A DNA stretch of 45,497 nucleotides from Parerythrobacter sp. (GTDB lineage Bacteria; Pseudomonadota; Alphaproteobacteria; Sphingomonadales; Sphingomonadaceae), in contig JANQPE010000031.1 of assembly GCA_028289565.1 (NCBI GenBank), positions 1 to 45,497 of the forward strand, written 5' to 3'. The notes beneath the pieces were generated by a model. That model was not told the origin of the DNA. It was given only the letters and a program-made list of their open reading frames with translations, and searched no databases. Positions 40,938 through 45,497 of this stretch are shown one piece after another. The number at the start of each line of letters is the position of its first letter. Position 1 is the stretch's first letter. The translations under genes and the position numbers were made by a program.

Positions 40938-41111
40938 TCAGCGCGCCATGTCGGGATCGCGTCGCTGAAGTTGCGCGATCCGGTCCTTGAGGCGAAGCCG
41001 GATGCGCTTGAGAAGCTTGAGGCCTTCCTGCCGTCCGGCCGCTTTGCTGGTGTCAATCAGACGGTCGATGCGCCGATGACGGCGGCGGAGATTGTCGAGA
41101 TGCGTGCTCAT
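40938..41111 (-). CDS. DUF465/YdcH-like small protein, absent from the ORF track
   Basis: Reverse-complement reading: MSTHLDNLRRRHRRIDRLIDTSKAAGRQEGLKLLKRIRLRLKDRIAQLQRRDPDMAR (57 aa). Confidence 0.82.
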   Translation of the reverse strand: MSTHLDNLRRRHRRIDRLIDTSKAAGRQEGLKLLKRIRLRLKDRIAQLQRRDPDMAR

Positions 41112-41205
41112 ACCCGTTTCCCTTCACGAAGAACTGTATCCCTGTTGGCCAGGGATATGAGGCATCCAGAACGATAACTCCAATTGAAAGATGAGTAAGA
41201 ATTCG

Positions 41206-41220
41206 ATAGATATTATCTAT
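41206..41220 (+). promoter_or_regulatory. OxyR/LysR-type half site ATAGNTNNNANCTAT
   Basis: ATAGATATTATCTAT, matching ATAGNTNNNANCTAT exactly, 1 bp before the regulator ATG. Confidence 0.65.
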
Positions 41221-41221
41221 C

Positions 41222-42121
41222 ATGCCGTCGCTTCGTCAGTTGGAATATCTGGTCGCTCTCGCCGACACGCTGCATTTCCGGCGTGCGGCGGATCAGGCAA
41301 ACGTCACCCAGCCGACCCTGAGCCAGCAACTGAAGGAATTGGAAGCGCGTCTCGGTGTCACCTTGGTTGAGCGCAGCCGCCCTGTGCAGTTGACTCCCGC
41401 CGGCCGCGACATCGCCGAACGGGCCCGGCGCGTACTGGTCGGTGTGCTGGAACTGAAGCAGGCGGCGGAACGCAGCCGGGAGGCCTTTGCCGGAACCATC
41501 CGGCTAGGCGTGACACCGACACTCGGCCCCTATCTCATGCCCCCGGCGATCACCCGCCTGCACCGCGACCACCCTGATCTGCGCCTCTATATTCGCGAAG
41601 GAATTCCCGACGACCAATTCGCCGAATTGCAAAGTGGAACACTGGATATGATTATCGCTCCACTACCCGTACCAGGTGCGGAACTGGACATCGAACCGCT
41701 GTTTTGCGAACCGCTTCAACTGGTCGGTGCACCCGACGATACACGATTTTCCAAGATCAGGCAGAGCAAGAGCGATTTCGCCGGCGCTCCGATTCTTTCG
41801 CTTGATCGGCGCCATCACTTCCATCGCCAGGCTGAAGCGATTTGTGCCGAACTGGGCGCGGAATTGCTGCGCGACTACGAGGGAACCAGTCTCGACAGCC
41901 TGCGACAGATGGCCGGTTCGGGACTCGGGCTGGCCTTGCTGCCCGAACTCTATCTGCGCTCCGAGACCGGTGGCGAGGAAATGGTATCGCGTTTCCGGAT
42001 AGAAGGCTGGTCCGCCACGCGCTCCATCGCCGCCTGCTGGCGCAGGGGTGCAGCCTACGCCGGCACTTACCGAAAGATAGCCGAAGCAGTTGCCATCGAA
42101 GCTCGCGAGCAGCTCGCCTAG
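41222..42121 (+). CDS. LysR family regulator, OxyR-like
   Basis: MPSLRQLEYLVALADTLHFRRAADQANVTQPTLSQQLKELEARLGVTLVER; TSLDSLRQMAGSGLGLALLPELYL effector domain. Confidence 0.9.
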   Translation: MPSLRQLEYLVALADTLHFRRAADQANVTQPTLSQQLKELEARLGVTLVERSRPVQLTPAGRDIAERARRVLVGVLELKQAAERSREAFAGTIRLGVTPTLGPYLMPPAITRLHRDHPDLRLYIREGIPDDQFAELQSGTLDMIIAPLPVPGAELDIEPLFCEPLQLVGAPDDTRFSKIRQSKSDFAGAPILSLDRRHHFHRQAEAICAELGAELLRDYEGTSLDSLRQMAGSGLGLALLPELYLRSETGGEEMVSRFRIEGWSATRSIAACWRRGAAYAGTYRKIAEAVAIEAREQLA

Positions 42122-42747
42122 AGCAGCTCCAACTGCGCGACCGGTGCGAAACTGCGCCGGTGCAGGGGTGTCGGCCCGTTGATGCGCAAGGCTTCCATAT
42201 GCTCGCGCGTGCCATAACCCTTGTTACGTTCCCAGCCATAGTGGGGGTGTTCCCGTGCAGCCTCGCACATCAACCGGTCGCGCCATTCCTTAGCTACGAT
42301 CGAAGCGGCGGAGATGGCGGGTTCGAGGGCATCGCCGCCAATGATGGCGCGGGCAGGCCAATGCCATCCGTCGCAGCGACCATCCGGCGTCATATTGCCG
42401 TCGATCAGGACCATTTCGGGTCCGACCCCCATTCGTTCGCACAAAGCGCCAACGGCACGCGTCATCGCCAGCATGGTCGCAGCGAAGACATTGATCCGAT
42501 CGATTTCGGCGGGTTCGACCAGGGCGACGGCCCAAGAGCACGAGGCGCGAATCTCCGCGTCGAGCCGGGCGCGGCGTTTGGCCGAAATCCTCTTGGAATC
42601 GTCCAATCCTTGCGGACATGGCTTGCATAGCACCACCGCTGCGGCCACAACGGGGCCGGCCAACGGGCCGCGCCCAGCCTCGTCCACTCCGACGACAAGC
42701 GGCGCTTCACACAAACCAGTTTCGGGAGTTGCAGACCAGATGGACAC
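42118..42747 (-). CDS. rnhB: Ribonuclease HII
   Basis: VVGVDEAGRGPLAGPVVAAAVVL, DSKRISAKRRARL, SIVAKEWRDRLM; GTG start at 42747 proposed, start uncertain. Confidence 0.9.
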   Translation of the reverse strand: MSIWSATPETGLCEAPLVVGVDEAGRGPLAGPVVAAAVVLCKPCPQGLDDSKRISAKRRARLDAEIRASCSWAVALVEPAEIDRINVFAATMLAMTRAVGALCERMGVGPEMVLIDGNMTPDGRCDGWHWPARAIIGGDALEPAISAASIVAKEWRDRLMCEAAREHPHYGWERNKGYGTREHMEALRINGPTPLHRRSFAPVAQLELL

Positions 42748-43900
42748 CAAGAGAACCCTCGCTACCTTCCTATCGCCGCTTGTCCTCGTGCTCGCAAGCT
42801 GTGGGACCGACGGATATGGGGACAGCGCCAATGCGACCGTCGTAGCCGGTACGCCTGCCGGAACGGTCGGCCCGTTCGCCGTGGCCGAGCATGGTACGTT
42901 CGACGAGCCCTGGGCAGCGGCTTTCGAGCCCGACACCGGGATACTCTTCGTCACCGAAAAAGAGGGTACGATAAAGTTCTACCGGACCATGGACGGCAAG
43001 CTCGGTTCCGTTTCCGGCGTACCCGAAGTGGACTATGGTGGTCAGGGTGGCCTCGGCGACATCGCCTTTGCACCGGATTACGCGAACACCAAGGCAATCT
43101 ATCTGAGCTGGGCCGAAGCTGGCGAAGACGATACCCGCGGTGCCGCGGTCGGCCGTGGGACGCTGGCCTGCGAAACCGACGACACGTGCGAAATCCGGGA
43201 CCTGGAAGTCATCTGGCGACAGGCTCCGAAAGTAACCGGGCGCGGCCATTATTCGCACCGCATCGCCTTCTCGCCGGACGGACAATATCTGTACGTCTCA
43301 AGCGGCGATCGGCAGAAGATGGACCCGGCGCAGGATACGTCGAACACACTCGGCACAATCGTTCGCCTCAACCTCGACGGGACGCCTGCAGAGGGCAATC
43401 CGGTCGCAGCCAACCAGGAAATCTGGTCCTACGGCCACCGCAATGTCCTGGGTATCGGTTTCGATGCGGAAGGGCGGCTGTGGGATGTCGAACACGGTCC
43501 CGCGGGTGGCGACGAATTCAACCTCGTTCGGGCTGGCGCGAATTACGGCTGGCCAGTCGTGTCGGACGGCAATCACTATGACGGCGACAATATCCCCGAC
43601 AATGCGACCCGGCCCGACCTCGCCCAATCGGCCCTCACCTGGACACCGGTTATCGCGCCGGGCGGCATGACCTTCTATCGCGGCGACCTGTTTGCCGACT
43701 GGAAGGGAACCGCGTTGATCGCGGGCATGGCAAGCAATGCGCTGGTCCATGTCGCGGTGGACGGCGAGACGGCTCGCGAGACGGCTCGCTACGAGTTCGA
43801 CAACCGGATCCGTGCTGTCACAGAGGCCAGCGACGGCGCGTTATGGGTACTCGAGGACGGCGAGGATGGCCGCTTGCTGCGCCTGACCCCGGCAAGCTGA
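42740..43900 (+). CDS. PQQ-dependent glucose/sorbosone dehydrogenase-like lipoprotein
   Basis: Start MDTKRTLATFLSPLVLVLASCG lipobox; GHRNVLGIGFDAEGRLWDVEHGPAGGDEFNLVRAGANYGWP. Confidence 0.92.
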   Translation: MDTKRTLATFLSPLVLVLASCGTDGYGDSANATVVAGTPAGTVGPFAVAEHGTFDEPWAAAFEPDTGILFVTEKEGTIKFYRTMDGKLGSVSGVPEVDYGGQGGLGDIAFAPDYANTKAIYLSWAEAGEDDTRGAAVGRGTLACETDDTCEIRDLEVIWRQAPKVTGRGHYSHRIAFSPDGQYLYVSSGDRQKMDPAQDTSNTLGTIVRLNLDGTPAEGNPVAANQEIWSYGHRNVLGIGFDAEGRLWDVEHGPAGGDEFNLVRAGANYGWPVVSDGNHYDGDNIPDNATRPDLAQSALTWTPVIAPGGMTFYRGDLFADWKGTALIAGMASNALVHVAVDGETARETARYEFDNRIRAVTEASDGALWVLEDGEDGRLLRLTPAS

Positions 43901-43964
43901 ACGCGCCTTCGCCCAAGGCAAATTTGATCGACAGCGCCTTGTCCCGCGCCTAACCGCGCCTGTC

Positions 43965-44474
43965 ATGGCAAAGCTGATCCCCCTTGCCCAGGTAGAGGCC
44001 GAGCTGGTCGAACAGTTACTCGACCGTGCCTTCGGGCCGGATCGCCACGCACGCACTGCCTATCGCATACGCGATGGCATGGAATGGCTGCCCGCGCTCA
44101 GCTTCGCGGCGCTCGACGATGACGGCTACCTTGCTGGCACCATTCAGCTATGGCCGGTCGCCCTGACCAATCCCGAAGGCCGCGCGCATCCCCTACTGAT
44201 GGTCGGCCCGGTTGCGGTATTGCCCGAGCAGCAAGGCGAAGGGTTCGGCAAGGCATTGATGCTTGCCGCGCTTGGCGCACTCGAACAGGATGGCGTGCTG
44301 CCACAAGTGATGATCGGTGATCCGGATTATTACGGACGCTTCTTCGGCTTCAGCGCCGCGTCGACCGGCAAGTGGCATTGCCCCGGTCCATTCGAGCGCG
44401 AGCGCCTGCTGGTGCGGTGCGACAATCCAGCGATCCTGCCGGAAGAAGGCATGCTGGGACCCTGGATAGCGTAA
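43965..44474 (+). CDS. GNAT family N-acetyltransferase (YhbS-like)
   Basis: LMVGPVAVLPEQQGEGFGKALMLAAL, MIGDPDYYGRFFGFSAA. Confidence 0.88.
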   Translation: MAKLIPLAQVEAELVEQLLDRAFGPDRHARTAYRIRDGMEWLPALSFAALDDDGYLAGTIQLWPVALTNPEGRAHPLLMVGPVAVLPEQQGEGFGKALMLAALGALEQDGVLPQVMIGDPDYYGRFFGFSAASTGKWHCPGPFERERLLVRCDNPAILPEEGMLGPWIA

Positions 44475-44530
44475 ACCGCCCGTACGCGGGGAGGATTGAG
44501 TTACTCCCGTATCTCTGCCACCTCCCGACC

Positions 44531-45079
44531 ATGCCATACGATCCGCCACCCGAACTGGCTGAACTGTCGCTCGCCGAAATTGCCGAACAGGTGGCCGCGC
44601 GCAAATTGCCGCCGGTCGAAGGCTGGGCTCCGGAGCGTGTCGGTGACAGCGAGATGCGGATTGCCGCCGACGGGAACTGGTATCATCAGGGCAGCCCAAT
44701 AACCCGGCAAGCCATGGCACGCGCCTTTTCCGGATTGCTGACCCGCGACGAAAACGACCGGCACTGGCTTGTCACCCCGTTCGAGAAACTGACTGTCGAA
44801 GTCGAGGACGCGGCTTTCATCGCCACTGATGTTGCAAGAGTGGATGAAGGTCTCGGCTTCCGTCTCAATACAGACGAACTGGTCGTTGCAGGTTCCGACA
44901 ACAGGCTTGTCGCGCGCGGCGACGCGCATACTCCGGCCCTCTATCTCCATGTCCGACGCGGCTGCGAAGCGCGGCTCAATCGCAGCACCTATCAGCAACT
45001 CGCCGATATCGCACTGGCCGAAAACAGAGACTGGACGGTCGAAAGCCTGGGCGAACGCTTCTCGCTGGTGCCTGGATGA
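44531..45079 (+). CDS. DUF1285 domain protein
   Basis: MPYDPPPELAELSLAEIAEQ; MRIAADGNWYHQGSPITRQAMARAFSGLLTRDENDRHWLVTPFEKL. Confidence 0.9.
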   Translation: MPYDPPPELAELSLAEIAEQVAARKLPPVEGWAPERVGDSEMRIAADGNWYHQGSPITRQAMARAFSGLLTRDENDRHWLVTPFEKLTVEVEDAAFIATDVARVDEGLGFRLNTDELVVAGSDNRLVARGDAHTPALYLHVRRGCEARLNRSTYQQLADIALAENRDWTVESLGERFSLVPG

Positions 45080-45497
45080 GCACGCTATTCGATCGATTGA
45101 GCACGTTGTTCGAGGCGGGCCATGGCAAAGACGTAACCGGCCTGCTCAGTGATGCGCGCTTCGCCGATGCCGATCGCACCGCTAATGCCGCGGTCCTCAT
45201 CGCGGTAACCGATCGGCCGGAAAACAAGGGCGGGCCGGGCCTGATCCTGACCCAGCGTCCGCAAGACATGCGCGATCATCCCGGACAGGTCGCTTTTCCC
45301 GGCGGCAAGATCGACGAAGGCGAGGACGCCATCGAAGCGGCACTGCGCGAAGCCCATGAAGAACTGGCAATGAACCCGGCCGATGTCCGCATTGTCGGAA
45401 CCACCGATCGCTACCAGACCGGAACTGGTTTCGATATAACGCCCGTACTCGGTACAGTACCGCCCGACCTGGCGCTAACGCCTAACCCGGGCGAAGT
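45076..45497 (+). CDS. NUDIX hydrolase, CoA pyrophosphatase-like, truncated by the window end
   Basis: Reading from ATG 45076 (overlaps previous stop): LTQRPQDMRDHPGQVAFPGGKIDEGEDAIEAALREAHEELAM NUDIX box; no stop before 45497. Confidence 0.9.
   Translation, partial: MSTLFDRLSTLFEAGHGKDVTGLLSDARFADADRTANAAVLIAVTDRPENKGGPGLILTQRPQDMRDHPGQVAFPGGKIDEGEDAIEAALREAHEELAMNPADVRIVGTTDRYQTGTGFDITPVLGTVPPDLALTPNPGE

Noticed and set aside
41161-41205. Second OxyR half site upstream of 41206
   Set aside because: At N7 spacing the sequence (TTGA...GTAA) does not match ATAG...CTAT, so only one intact half site is claimed.

Overview
The window looks like ordinary chromosome from a GC-rich alphaproteobacterium. 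Gene content (CcrM, PntAA/AB/B, CpaF, DUF1285 next to a NUDIX gene) suggests Sphingomonadales/Erythrobacteraceae; that is inference. About 43 protein genes can be supported. They include an M16 peptidase, purS/purQ, a GGDEF-EAL protein, glmS, a seven-gene translationally coupled glycan-assembly locus (GT2, GT-C, GT4, flippase, methyltransferase, GT4, GT2) plus a convergent GT2, cpaF, a run of housekeeping genes (DUF938, ABA4-like, dGTPase), a three-gene overlapping cassette (secreted beta-helix protein, diheme cytochrome c, alpha/beta hydrolase), the pnt transhydrogenase operon, an NtrC-type regulator, folP, ccrM, two Na+-linked antiporters, an OxyR-like regulator and rnhB. Two short genes absent from the ORF track were found by reading the sequence: an aa3-type cytochrome oxidase subunit IV-like peptide (41 aa) and a DUF465/YdcH-like protein (57 aa). 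No rRNA, tRNA, IS element, phage or CRISPR array was recognised. The strongest unexplained signals are: seven GANTC sites, a perfect DnaA box and a CtrA-like box within about 165 bp directly upstream of the GANTC methyltransferase gene; an OxyR-like regulator with His at the peroxidatic Cys position and a perfect ATAGNTNNNANCTAT box 1 bp before its start codon; an NtrC-like activator with a degenerate GAFTGA loop; a palindromic repeat at the 5' end of pntB; and the beta-helix/cytochrome/hydrolase cassette.
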